Of a DNA stretch of 64,000 nucleotides, positions 24,407 to 31,773 are shown in pieces. Both the position numbers and the translations under genes were made by a program. The notes below the pieces were generated by a model that saw only the letters and a program-made list of their open reading frames with translations, ran no database searches and was not told the DNA's origin. The number at the start of each line of letters is the position of its first letter. The stretch's first letter is position 1. The DNA comes from JBEKTW01 sp049515655 (lineage in GTDB: Bacteria; Bacteroidota; Ignavibacteria; UBA10030; SZUA-254), in NCBI GenBank assembly GCA_049515655.1, contig JBEKTW010000010.1, positions 52,677-116,676 of the forward strand, written 5' to 3'.

Positions 24407-24715
24407 TTACCGTTTTAGTTTCAAGGTGATTCCACCCTTGGCACCAACTTTGACCCCGCCAACCAACTGGATATTCCCTTCTCCGTTTACCTCAATCGCC
24501 AGCTCGATTTCATCGAGCTTAAACGGTTCCATTACCTTTGGAACTCCGGAGAGCAACTGATTGATAGCCTGGAGGAAAGCTGTGAGGTTGTTCTTCAAGA
24601 GTTCCGCATCTAATTTCACTGGCGCTGGAACCTTGTCTATCAAACCCTTACTGCCCTTTGCCATATCCGGGTCCGAGGTAGAAACAAGCACGAGAATCTC
24701 ACTTTTTTCAGTCAT
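24407..24715 (-). CDS. Pepco-type beta-domain protein
   Basis: 102 aa. The layout (short N-terminal strand, LLKNNLTAFLQAINQLL helix, FKLDEIELAIEVNGEGNIQL strands, glycine-rich GGVKVGAKGGITLKLKR end) fits the Pepco domain, a small module found beside bacterial caspases and trypsin-like proteases in conflict systems. Assignment is from remembered family features. First gene of the Pepco/caspase/TPR operon; it probably regulates or recruits the peptidase. Confidence 0.7.
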   Translation of the reverse strand: MTEKSEILVLVSTSDPDMAKGSKGLIDKVPAPVKLDAELLKNNLTAFLQAINQLLSGVPKVMEPFKLDEIELAIEVNGEGNIQLVGGVKVGAKGGITLKLKR

Positions 24716-25113
24716 GTCTTATCTCCTTTTGCCAATGAAATCGATGTAGATTAAGGGTTCATATCCCGCTGATCATAATAGTGTCATTTTCCTCAGGACC
24801 ACAAGGACGTGTACGTTCGAAAGGCCAGACGACCTTTGGAGAAGATTGCACCTGACGATGTCCCATCAGTCTTTTAGACCAGCCAAGATTTCGCTTGATG
24901 CACCAATTCCAAATCAATCTGTTCACAACTTCTGTCATAATTGAAATCGGAAAACGCATATAGAGACTTCCCATGTTCACTGGAAACCACCTTGAAGGCA
25001 GTCAGATCCGCCAGCTAGCTTAATGTGTTGATCGCCACAGAATGTCCATCGACTTTTTAGGTTACGTTCAGTCGCCAATAACGAGCCTAATCTCTCGCGT
25101 TTCTGCATCGAGG

Positions 25114-25368
25114 CTAGATAAGAAGTTTGTAAGGCTCAGTTGCATTCAAAATATTTTGTAATTCACTAATATTTGAATCTATCACTTGGGCAAGTTTTTT
25201 TGCTTTTTCAGAAATACTTAGTTTTGCAAAATTCTTGATCCCCCTAATCTCCTTTGTGATCATTACCAATGTGTGATCAACTGAATAAATTCTATGAGGA
25301 ATTGCACTTGGTAGATCTGATTTATTTTTATATTGCACACGAGACCATTCCAGAAATCTTGATTCCAC
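25114..25368 (-). CDS. Short hypothetical ORF, doubtful
   Basis: 84 codons from a GTG preceded directly by a stop (TGAGTG). The product has plausible composition (IRGIKNFAKLSISEKAKKLA) but no recognised domain. AT-rich relative to its surroundings and next to an IS remnant, so it may be a gene fragment brought in with the element. The flanking 24716-25113 shows nothing I can support. Confidence 0.3.
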   Translation of the reverse strand: MESRFLEWSRVQYKNKSDLPSAIPHRIYSVDHTLVMITKEIRGIKNFAKLSISEKAKKLAQVIDSNISELQNILNATEPYKLLI

Positions 25369-25495
25369 TCACGGTTCTTGGCGATCACTTTGAATGACAT
25401 ACCACCTGTGGTCTACAGACTGATGACATTGGGGTCCCCTTTGCGATGTGGCTCCAAGGACTGCATCAACAAAAAGAGAGGATCAGTTTTAGGGG

Positions 25496-25654
25496 TCAGC
25501 GCACTCGATATTCTTTTCGCCACTTGTAATACGTTGCATCGCTCACACCGAGCTGCCGCAACATCTCCTCCATCGACGTCCCCTTGGCCTGCAAGACCTC
25601 TGCTTCCCGCAATTTGCCGATGATCTGTTCCGCTGTATGACGTTGTCTACTCAT
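25496..25654 (-). pseudogene. IS3-family (IS407-group-like) transposase OrfA, 5' fragment
   Basis: 52 codons, MSRQRHTAEQIIGKLREAEV then EEMLRQLGVSDATYYKWRKEY, the helix-turn-helix of IS3-type OrfA; the rest of OrfA and all of OrfB (DDE domain) are missing. TCTTTTCGGGGGGCAGGTCA at 25705-25724 looks like the left terminal inverted repeat (TGACCTGCCCCCC read inward). The element is therefore a deletion remnant of about 230 bp. Confidence 0.75.
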
Positions 25655-25704
25655 CGCTCTCTCCTTTGATCCAAAATACTAAATCTCCGAACTAAATCTT
25701 GGAT

Positions 25705-25724
25705 CTCTTTTCGGGGGGCAGGTC
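25705..25724 (-). repeat. Terminal inverted repeat of the IS3-type remnant
   Basis: Reads TGACCTGCCCCCCGAAAAGA on the minus strand, 51 bp upstream of the OrfA start, as in IS407-group elements. No matching right end was found within a few hundred bases. Confidence 0.5.
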
Positions 25725-25751
25725 AAGGCCAAGTTAATGATGGATTTAGTG

Positions 25752-26546
25752 TCAATGAACTGAGCCATGATCTATTATTCTCTCTGGGATTATATACCCG
25801 TAGTAGAAGCGATCACGAGAGATCTTCATCGCATCAATGACTCTTAGCCAAAAATCCTCGAGCGCTTTGTCATCTCGAGGTGTCTTCGTCCAACGGTCCG
25901 GCACCTTTACGAAATAGACCCTTCTCAATCGAGAAAGATCAATCATGGCCACATCATCGGGCAATTTCATCGCAGACCTCAAACCGCCACTGACATCGAG
26001 GTTTATAGAGGGCCAGCCGTTACATGATTCAACGAAGTCGGAGAGCACAAGAACATATTCGTTCGTCGAACTGCTTTCTGGACTTAACTTCGACAAGGTT
26101 CTGAGCAAGTTTATTATACAGCTTGATCGCTCAACGTTTGTTGGTTCCGAATGTAAGGAATCCCACCTTGTCAAGAAAATGTCTTTGATTTCTGCGCACA
26201 TTGATTGAAGTTTCCGCGAACGTGTAGTATCTATCTGCGCTTGTCGGTCTATTTCTAATGTTTCATCTAGAACGAAGGCACTCTCGTCACCCGACCCAGA
26301 TATAGACCAAACTGTCACATGGACTTTAAGCGGCAGATTTGTCAGCGCACCTTCCAGCTGTTTCAGATATCTTTCAAAATTATGGCGACCTGATGAGTCA
26401 AAAACTGTGGGATCAATCACTAGGTGTAAATGATCAGACCTTGGTCCTTTGGGAGTTTGGGAAGAATCCCCACCCCTTGATAGAAAGTAAACAGCAAGTA
26501 CGATAACCAAGAGGGTCAGAGCAACTGCAGATATTACCTTTGTCAT
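25752..26546 (-). CDS. Membrane-anchored protein with a possible vWA-like domain
   Basis: 264 aa. One N-terminal membrane segment (VISAVALTLLVIVLAVYFL), then a periplasmic or extracytoplasmic domain. LHLVIDPTVFDSSGR resembles the first vWA strand with a MIDAS-like D-x-[TS]-x-S, and NEYVLVLSDFVES resembles the fourth strand with its Asp. No sorting signal. It overlaps the preceding gene by 4 bp and is the last gene of a three-gene membrane operon. Function unknown; vWA-like assignment is by eye. Confidence 0.65.
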   Translation of the reverse strand: MTKVISAVALTLLVIVLAVYFLSRGGDSSQTPKGPRSDHLHLVIDPTVFDSSGRHNFERYLKQLEGALTNLPLKVHVTVWSISGSGDESAFVLDETLEIDRQAQIDTTRSRKLQSMCAEIKDIFLTRWDSLHSEPTNVERSSCIINLLRTLSKLSPESSSTNEYVLVLSDFVESCNGWPSINLDVSGGLRSAMKLPDDVAMIDLSRLRRVYFVKVPDRWTKTPRDDKALEDFWLRVIDAMKISRDRFYYGYIIPERIIDHGSVH

Positions 26547-27595
26547 TGTTCTGTTCTCCTGATTCTTCGGCTGCTGATTCTGCGCAAGGCGATTGGCGTC
26601 AGTTTCTGGAACAATGTTCTGCCGTCCGTTTTTCTCAATAGCTCTGAAAATCCGTCTGCATATCCGTCAGCGTACTCTGCTTGACTGAGAGCAATTAGAT
26701 TGCTTGCGTAGGCGGGCAGATCACGCTCACGGAGAATTTGATCATGTTCCTCAATCTCCATATAGAGTTTTTCTCTCTTCTTCCCTCTGTATTCCAACCA
26801 CCATGTCTGAATTCGAGCTCGCACTGAAAAACTCAGATGATTCAACCGGTTAGCGAGTATAGGGTACGCCTTCATGAAGAATCCTGCGCTAATGAATGGC
26901 AATGCAAATCCCATCAACGCAGTCACAACCCCTCGGACTCTGTCATCACCAGCTTGGTCATAACGAACGTAAGCCATCGCCCCTACCGTGAGTACGGAAA
27001 GCACAAATAAGATGGATATAATCACGAACAGTACGCGCTCGGTTCTAGTTTTCTGCGCCTGTGAATCAATTGCCGTGACCGAATCAAGCCACGGCTTAGT
27101 AAACAGGCCTAAACACAAAATCGCCAAAACGAGAAGCAGGAGGTCGGGAAAAGATCTCCAGGCATTGGCAGGATTTGAGAAGAGAATTTGAGTAAAAGGA
27201 GTACCTTCTTCATCCCTCCAAGGAATATCAGGAATGAAGTGTTGGGCAGCTCGCCCTAGGACAGGTACATCCGCCAAAATCATCAATACCGCGAGAAGTA
27301 GATAGAACAGGCCCTTGAGCAAAGCGTATTGCGCTGGGTTTGTCATACGATCTTTCCAGAGCCTTTCTATTTCTTGTCGAAGCTGCGCGATTCTCTGGTC
27401 GGTAAGATGAATTGCTTTATCCAAGAACTCAAGGCGAACCTTAAGACTTGCAAGTTTTTGGTGATGCTTACGCTTTTCCTCGCTGAGGTTCTCCAATACC
27501 TGTTGTTCGATCTCCTTAGAGTCTTTTGCGGTATCGGCAAGTATCTTACCTTGCAGATATCCAAGCTCTCGCAAATCAATATGTGTTTTGTCCAT
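26543..27595 (-). CDS. Coiled-coil multi-pass membrane protein (small partner)
   Basis: 350 aa from ATG 27595 (MDKTHIDLREL), chosen because AAAGGG lies at Shine-Dalgarno distance just after the upstream stop; the frame is open further upstream. Residues ~20-90 form a coiled coil (KEIEQQVLENLSEEKRKHHQ..LTDQRIAQLRQEIERL). About four membrane helices follow (GLFYLLLAVLMILADVPVLG; LLLLVLAILCLGLF; VLFVIISILFVLSVLTVGAM; ALMGFALPFISAGFF). A charged C-terminus ends RRISSRRIRRTEQ. Not recognised; co-transcribed with the large coiled-coil protein and the vWA-like protein. Confidence 0.7.
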   Translation of the reverse strand: MDKTHIDLRELGYLQGKILADTAKDSKEIEQQVLENLSEEKRKHHQKLASLKVRLEFLDKAIHLTDQRIAQLRQEIERLWKDRMTNPAQYALLKGLFYLLLAVLMILADVPVLGRAAQHFIPDIPWRDEEGTPFTQILFSNPANAWRSFPDLLLLVLAILCLGLFTKPWLDSVTAIDSQAQKTRTERVLFVIISILFVLSVLTVGAMAYVRYDQAGDDRVRGVVTALMGFALPFISAGFFMKAYPILANRLNHLSFSVRARIQTWWLEYRGKKREKLYMEIEEHDQILRERDLPAYASNLIALSQAEYADGYADGFSELLRKTDGRTLFQKLTPIALRRISSRRIRRTEQ

Positions 27596-27608
27596 TTGGT
27601 GTACCCTT

Positions 27609-29771
27609 TCACTTTGCGAAACTTGTGCTAGACATTTCTCCTTGATTCCCAAGAATAGATCCAACTTGTAAAGCATTTGAAGCGCGTGTCAGTATTCCCA
27701 TGAATTCCCGGCTGATCGTCGCAATCTCATTGTTTGATCTTCTCTCAACGTCAACGACCTGTTGGGCAAGGATGTCCATTGTGTCCAGTGTGGTTCGTTC
27801 CTTTTCTGAGGAAAGTTGTAACTGCTTGTTGAATTCCTCTATTTGAGAGATCATTCGCTGCTTGGATTGTCGAAGTGAGATGATGCGTTCAAAGGCCTCC
27901 GTTAGGGCGGCACTGAGATCAGACTCATATAGAGCATCGTATTTAGTAAATCCGAATTGACTCTTTTCGGCAATTCCTTCGCGCTCAGACTCTGTCAACA
28001 CTCGACCAGCGCCAGCGGCTATATATGATACTATTGGATAACTTGTAAGCGGAACGGAGTAAAAATCAGCAGTCTGCCATACTTTGTTGACCTCCTGCTC
28101 GAGTTCCTTGAGTCTGCTTTCAAACTCTTGCCAGTTATTGTCTGGCTCCTGTATGCTTGGCAATGCTGAATAACGTTGCATTTCAACTTCATACTTCTGG
28201 ATCTCTTCCTTGTACGATTCCGAATCACGATAAAGTCCACGGAAGCTGATCCCGTAACCAAGGGCGACGGAATTTGCAATTACAAAGATGAACACCATCG
28301 CCATAGCGTTAGGCGACCAAAGAGCGGGAAGACTTGGTAGGTTGGAGTGAACCACATCATAAACAATCGTGGCCGCTAGAATCAATAGTGCCACAACTAT
28401 TATCTCCAGATTCGCACCCGCTGCTTTTAGGATTGTAAGTTGTTCATTTTTTCCATTCGACACGAGCCTCGGTTGGACTACTTTGACGATGTACACAGTG
28501 CCAAAGGCCGTTATTACCATGCATATCACAACACCTAAGTATGTAAAGAGAATAGAATTCCAAGGGAATAGCGCATTCGACATCATACCTTGGCTTCGAA
28601 TCTGACTTAGAAATGAAAGATAGTCTGGATTCTTAAGTCCAAGGTAGAAAAAGGCTCCAAGGAGGAATGGTATTACCATCCACAGGTATATGGTGAAGAC
28701 TCCCCGTATGCTTTCACGGTCACTTGCCGCAGGGGCTGTATAGAGACTCAATCGATTTAATGGAAACCATTTCCACAGATCGACCCACGACTTGTTTCTG
28801 CTCGCCTTTGCTCGATCTGTCTCCTGCGCTTTCCCGTATTTTGCATTGAAACGAACCATCACAGAGCGGGTAATGAGGTATATGGCAAACAGTGCCAGAA
28901 AGATGACCAAGGGCAATACCAATGCCAACATAAGGCCCCACAAAAAGCCAAATTGTTGAAAGAGACTACCTTCCGCAGCGGTCAAGATGCTGAAAAGGTC
29001 TTGGAATACTCCAATGTTGCCTTGATACATCTTGTAGAGCAACTCCCCAAGGAACCATCCTAAGGCTGGCAATGCAGCATACCCAGCCCATACGAGAAAA
29101 CCTACGCTTGTCCTGTTTATGCCAGTTCTCCCTAGTGAGAACAATATTTCTTCAATCTTTGCAAAATACTCTTGTGATCGGGAGATTCTTTGTTTCAGAA
29201 ACTCAATTCTCCGGCCGTATTCATCCTTATTGAGTTCTCTGACCTTCATGGCATCATCATAGAGCTCCTTTTTGAATTCAGCCTTGGTGGCCCATTCACC
29301 ACGCAAACTCTCAAGAATTTGTTTGCGAATGTTGGTGCGCTTGTTAATATTGTCGGCAAGCACTTTTTCGGGATATCGCTCGCGGCGCTTTATCAAGTCC
29401 TTCGTGACAGCTAGCCGCTTGTTCTCTTGCTCAAGAATTTCATGTTCTGTCTTTTCAAGTGCGGCGCCTTGCTCCTCTAGCTGTTTCTTTAGCTTTTCCT
29501 GAGATTCCTTGGTCTGCGTAAGATTCTGTGACCGCCGGTTTAGCTGTTGTAGAAGCAGATCTTTCTCTCGATTGAATACCCCCCTTGCCTTTTCGAGTGC
29601 TTCAAGCCTTGCAGCCTCGATCGAGTCAATCACTTTTTGACCCCTCTCTGGATCTATCATGCCCGTTAGGACAAGTGCGTCCTCCAGAGATTGGTCGTCT
29701 GGAGCCCGTTCCACAAGGACGCGCTTCAGAAGATTTTCGGCGCTCGGTGAATCAGGGGTTTCAGGTTTCAT
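27609..29771 (-). CDS. Large coiled-coil multi-pass membrane protein
   Basis: 720 aa. N-terminal ~35-215 is a long coiled coil (QQLNRRSQNLTQTKESQEKL..EKTEHEILEQENKRL). It is followed by roughly seven membrane helices in three groups (around 225-300, 365-425 and 450-510) and a second coiled-coil region at ~530-700. No catalytic motif, Walker box or signal peptide seen. First gene of the operon with the small coiled-coil membrane protein and the vWA-like protein. It could be a mechanosensing or membrane-disrupting device; this is speculation from architecture. Confidence 0.7.
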   Translation of the reverse strand: MKPETPDSPSAENLLKRVLVERAPDDQSLEDALVLTGMIDPERGQKVIDSIEAARLEALEKARGVFNREKDLLLQQLNRRSQNLTQTKESQEKLKKQLEEQGAALEKTEHEILEQENKRLAVTKDLIKRRERYPEKVLADNINKRTNIRKQILESLRGEWATKAEFKKELYDDAMKVRELNKDEYGRRIEFLKQRISRSQEYFAKIEEILFSLGRTGINRTSVGFLVWAGYAALPALGWFLGELLYKMYQGNIGVFQDLFSILTAAEGSLFQQFGFLWGLMLALVLPLVIFLALFAIYLITRSVMVRFNAKYGKAQETDRAKASRNKSWVDLWKWFPLNRLSLYTAPAASDRESIRGVFTIYLWMVIPFLLGAFFYLGLKNPDYLSFLSQIRSQGMMSNALFPWNSILFTYLGVVICMVITAFGTVYIVKVVQPRLVSNGKNEQLTILKAAGANLEIIVVALLILAATIVYDVVHSNLPSLPALWSPNAMAMVFIFVIANSVALGYGISFRGLYRDSESYKEEIQKYEVEMQRYSALPSIQEPDNNWQEFESRLKELEQEVNKVWQTADFYSVPLTSYPIVSYIAAGAGRVLTESEREGIAEKSQFGFTKYDALYESDLSAALTEAFERIISLRQSKQRMISQIEEFNKQLQLSSEKERTTLDTMDILAQQVVDVERRSNNEIATISREFMGILTRASNALQVGSILGNQGEMSSTSFAK

Positions 29772-29964
29772 TGTTCGCTTTCCTTTATTGTGACCGAAGA
29801 GACATTGTGGAATCAGGGATGGAGTCGATTACTAGATGGACTGTTGACTTATTGCCTTTTGCGGGAGTCAATTTTGCACAATGCAAGATACGGTCTTGGT
29901 GTCCCTCATATAGGAACTCCCAACCGAGAAGAGGATTATCATCGTATCGAAAAAAGAAAGGCAA

Positions 29965-30195
29965 ATGCTTCCCCTAACAAGGTCCAAATCCTGCTCCTTG
30001 CTTCTGGTCGAGCTTCCAGAGCCCCCAATCCCCTTCATTGGCCTGATCAGCACTTGGGGTTCGGTGGTGCGTCTTGAGAAAGAACTTGGATGTTTGAATC
30101 TCCCTTGCATAGCAGATCTCTCCGACGAGAAGTTACAAAATGTCAGGGAGAATGTCAAGACGTATTGCGAAAATTCTGCCAAATATTTCTTCTAA
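29965..30195 (+). CDS. Short hypothetical ORF, doubtful
   Basis: 76 codons; the second half (LGCLNLPCIADLSDEKLQNV, then ENVKTYCENSAKYFF) has protein-like composition, but there is no clear ribosome binding site and no family match. It may be the end of a decayed gene. The surrounding 29772-30450 otherwise shows only the dispersed repeat near 30.4 kb. Confidence 0.25.
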   Translation: MLPLTRSKSCSLLLVELPEPPIPFIGLISTWGSVVRLEKELGCLNLPCIADLSDEKLQNVRENVKTYCENSAKYFF

Positions 30196-30382
30196 TTTTC
30201 ATCCAACATGATGAGAAGGAAAAGTGGCGAATTTTCTCGATATTAGTCGTTTCCTGAGCAAGATCTTTGGTTTTCAGAACGTCCATACGCTATGGGAATG
30301 CTGAAATCGAAGTGACTGTTATCTTTGTGTGCGGAATGTGTCACCCCGCTCCAAGATTCCCCTTTAGGGAAAGTGGTCAAAA

Positions 30383-30437
30383 CGCGTACTCAAACACACG
30401 AATCAAGGCCGTGAGTTCTGAAATGTTCCTCCCCCCG
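30383..30437 (+). repeat. Dispersed repeat GTGAGTTCTGAAATGTTCCTCCC (copy 1)
   Basis: CGCGTACTCAA..CGAATCAAGGC, then GTGAGTTCTGAAATGTTCCT, then CCCCCCGCT. The same order recurs at 51583-51633, and its last part at 52747-52777. The end resembles the tRNA-fMet 3' terminus. Confidence 0.6.
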
Positions 30438-30450
30438 CTCACTACAATGC

Positions 30451-30640
30451 TAATATTGTCCCGCTTGTACCGCAACCGAATCCTGCGTACGAGCCAGTCC
30501 TGTAATCCCAACGCTTTGCGCTCCGCTGAACTTCAGCCAGTATCCGGAGCCGTTTACCAGGGTTGCCTCGGCGATGTAGCCGCCCTGGTATGCAAAGGCG
30601 TTGGAGATTCCGGTAGGGGCTTGGGTATCGCAGATTTTTC
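30451..30640 (-). pseudogene. Remnant of a T9SS-type secreted protein
   Basis: Read leftward the frame is open for ~60 codons and gives PTGISNAFAYQGGYIAEA, then LVNGSGYWLKFSG, a motif series (G-x-x-x-FAYQGGY..L..G.GYWLKF) seen shortly before the sorting domain of Ignavibacteria-type secreted proteins. It ends at a TAG (30453-30451) and has no start and no sorting domain. A fragment left by rearrangement. Confidence 0.5.
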
Positions 30641-30651
30641 TGTTTTTTTAC

Positions 30652-30680
30652 TTGACAGAAACCTGAATTCTGTCTATATT
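30652..30680 (+). promoter_or_regulatory. Promoter of the trp leader operon
   Basis: TTGACA at 30652-30657, 17-bp spacer, TATATT at 30675-30680. Near-perfect sigma-70-type promoter. The transcript would start about 30687, only a few bases before the leader-peptide ATG at 30691. Confidence 0.85.
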
Positions 30681-30690
30681 GTATTGGAAC

Positions 30691-30795
30691 ATGTTTACAA
30701 ACACATCCATACTCACGCTCAATCGGGGCACAAACCTGTGCTGGTGGTGGCGTAGGCTCGTTTGTGGGTTGGATGAGGATTTTCCTGACATGTAG
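30691..30795 (+). CDS. trpL: trp leader peptide with three consecutive Trp codons
   Basis: 34 codons plus TAG: starts MFTNTSILTLNRG, then CWWWRRL at codons 17-23; TGG TGG TGG occupies 30742-30750. Tandem Trp codons in a short ORF between promoter and terminator are the signature of ribosome-mediated trp attenuation (compare WW in the enterobacterial leader and WWW in the rhizobial one). Stalling at these codons when charged tRNA-Trp is scarce would free the antiterminator segment at 30764-30772. Confidence 0.88.
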   Translation: MFTNTSILTLNRGTNLCWWWRRLVCGLDEDFPDM

Positions 30796-30861
30796 CGCTT
30801 CCTGATCTTTTTTGTTTCAATTCCAACCCACTATGGCAGCCATAGTGGGTTTTCTGTTTTT
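30729..30861 (+). promoter_or_regulatory. trp attenuator: mutually exclusive 1:2, 2:3 and 3:4 stems
   Basis: Segment 1 CACAAAC (30729-30735) pairs with GTTTGTG (30760-30766). Segment 2 GTGGGTTGG (30764-30772) pairs perfectly with segment 3 CCAACCCAC (30823-30831). Segment 3 AACCCACTATGG (30825-30836) pairs over 12 bp with segment 4 CCATAGTGGGTT (30840-30851), loop CAG, followed by TTCTGTTTTT, which forms the terminator. The 1:2 stem encloses the Trp codons. With enough Trp the terminator forms; with too little the ribosome stalls on 30742-30750, 2:3 forms and transcription continues into the kinase and trpB2 genes. Confidence 0.88.
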
Positions 30862-30876
30862 ATTGAGGACATCACC

Positions 30877-31731
30877 ATGACGGGCGAAAACAACGACCAT
30901 ATAAACATTGGCGAGCTTCCCGACCTGCGGGTCATTCCGGTCGAACGTATTCTCTTTCACGAGGAGCATGACGCAGAGCGGACCTGCCATCTTGAAGCGA
31001 AACTTCGGAAGCAAAGGGTGTTGAAGAATCCCCCGGTTGTCGCGCTGGATCCAACGTCGGGGGATTACATTCTGCTGGACGGGGCGAACCGCACTACCGC
31101 GCTTCGGATGATGGGTGTCCCAGATATCCTTGTTCAGGTCACCGATCTCAACGACCCCGGGCTCAAAATCCGAAGCTGGCATCACGCAATAGAACACATT
31201 GGCAAAAAAAATCTGATAAATGCCATCGAAAAGATTCCAGGGATTACTCTCGTGATGGCCGACTCTAGCAACCCACTGTATGAAGAGCACGAAGGGATCC
31301 TGTGCCGGGTGCGGTTCAATGACAATTCCATCCTTATCGTTTCAGCGGTGAGCGGTCTTCGCGAACGCGTGGCTGCCTTACGTACACTGACTGCCGCTTA
31401 CCGCGGGGATCGGTATATGGACCGGGTGAGTTACACGAATCCGGACCATCTGCGAAAGAACTATCGGGCCTTTAGCGGTCTCGTGATGTTTCGGCCTCCG
31501 GCCAAAGAAGACCTGCCGGGGATCGTCTCCGGCGGGTTGCGGATTCCGAGCGGGATCACGCGCATCATTCTGCCCAAAAGGGCGCTCCGGTTTAACATTC
31601 CGTTGGAGGTTCTCCAGTGCGACATCCCCACTAATGAAAAGAACTGCTGGGTCCGCGAGCGGATCAGGGCTCTTATCAAACAGAAATCGATCCGCTTTTA
31701 TTTCGAACCGGTTTTCCTCTTTGACGAATGA
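30877..31731 (+). CDS. SbnI/SerK-like ParB-fold protein, predicted free-serine kinase
   Basis: 284 aa. ParB/sulfiredoxin-type fold at the N-terminus: VIPVERILFHEEHD (Glu29/Glu30), then YILLDGANRTTALRMMGV with DGANR at 68-72. The C-terminal half has the order seen in SbnI of Staphylococcus aureus as I recall it: GLRIPSGITRIILPKRALRFN, IPLEVL, then RFYFEPVFLFDE. SbnI and archaeal SerK phosphorylate free L-serine to O-phospho-L-serine; they are not partition proteins. First structural gene behind the trp attenuator and 42 bp upstream of trpB2, so the likely job is supplying O-phosphoserine to TrpB2. Confidence 0.75.
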   Translation: MTGENNDHINIGELPDLRVIPVERILFHEEHDAERTCHLEAKLRKQRVLKNPPVVALDPTSGDYILLDGANRTTALRMMGVPDILVQVTDLNDPGLKIRSWHHAIEHIGKKNLINAIEKIPGITLVMADSSNPLYEEHEGILCRVRFNDNSILIVSAVSGLRERVAALRTLTAAYRGDRYMDRVSYTNPDHLRKNYRAFSGLVMFRPPAKEDLPGIVSGGLRIPSGITRIILPKRALRFNIPLEVLQCDIPTNEKNCWVRERIRALIKQKSIRFYFEPVFLFDE

Positions 31732-31773
31732 TCACCAACCACAACCATCACGCATCATAGAAAGGAATCAGCC

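Noticed and set aside
24759..24980. 73-codon minus-strand ORF before the IS remnant
   Set aside because: No ribosome binding site, no domain, and low-quality composition; treated as noise.
30877..31731. ParB chromosome-partition protein
   Set aside because: It has the ParB/sulfiredoxin-like fold start but no HTH domain, no parA partner and no parS-like sites; its C-terminal half and position before trpB2 fit the SbnI/SerK serine-kinase type better.
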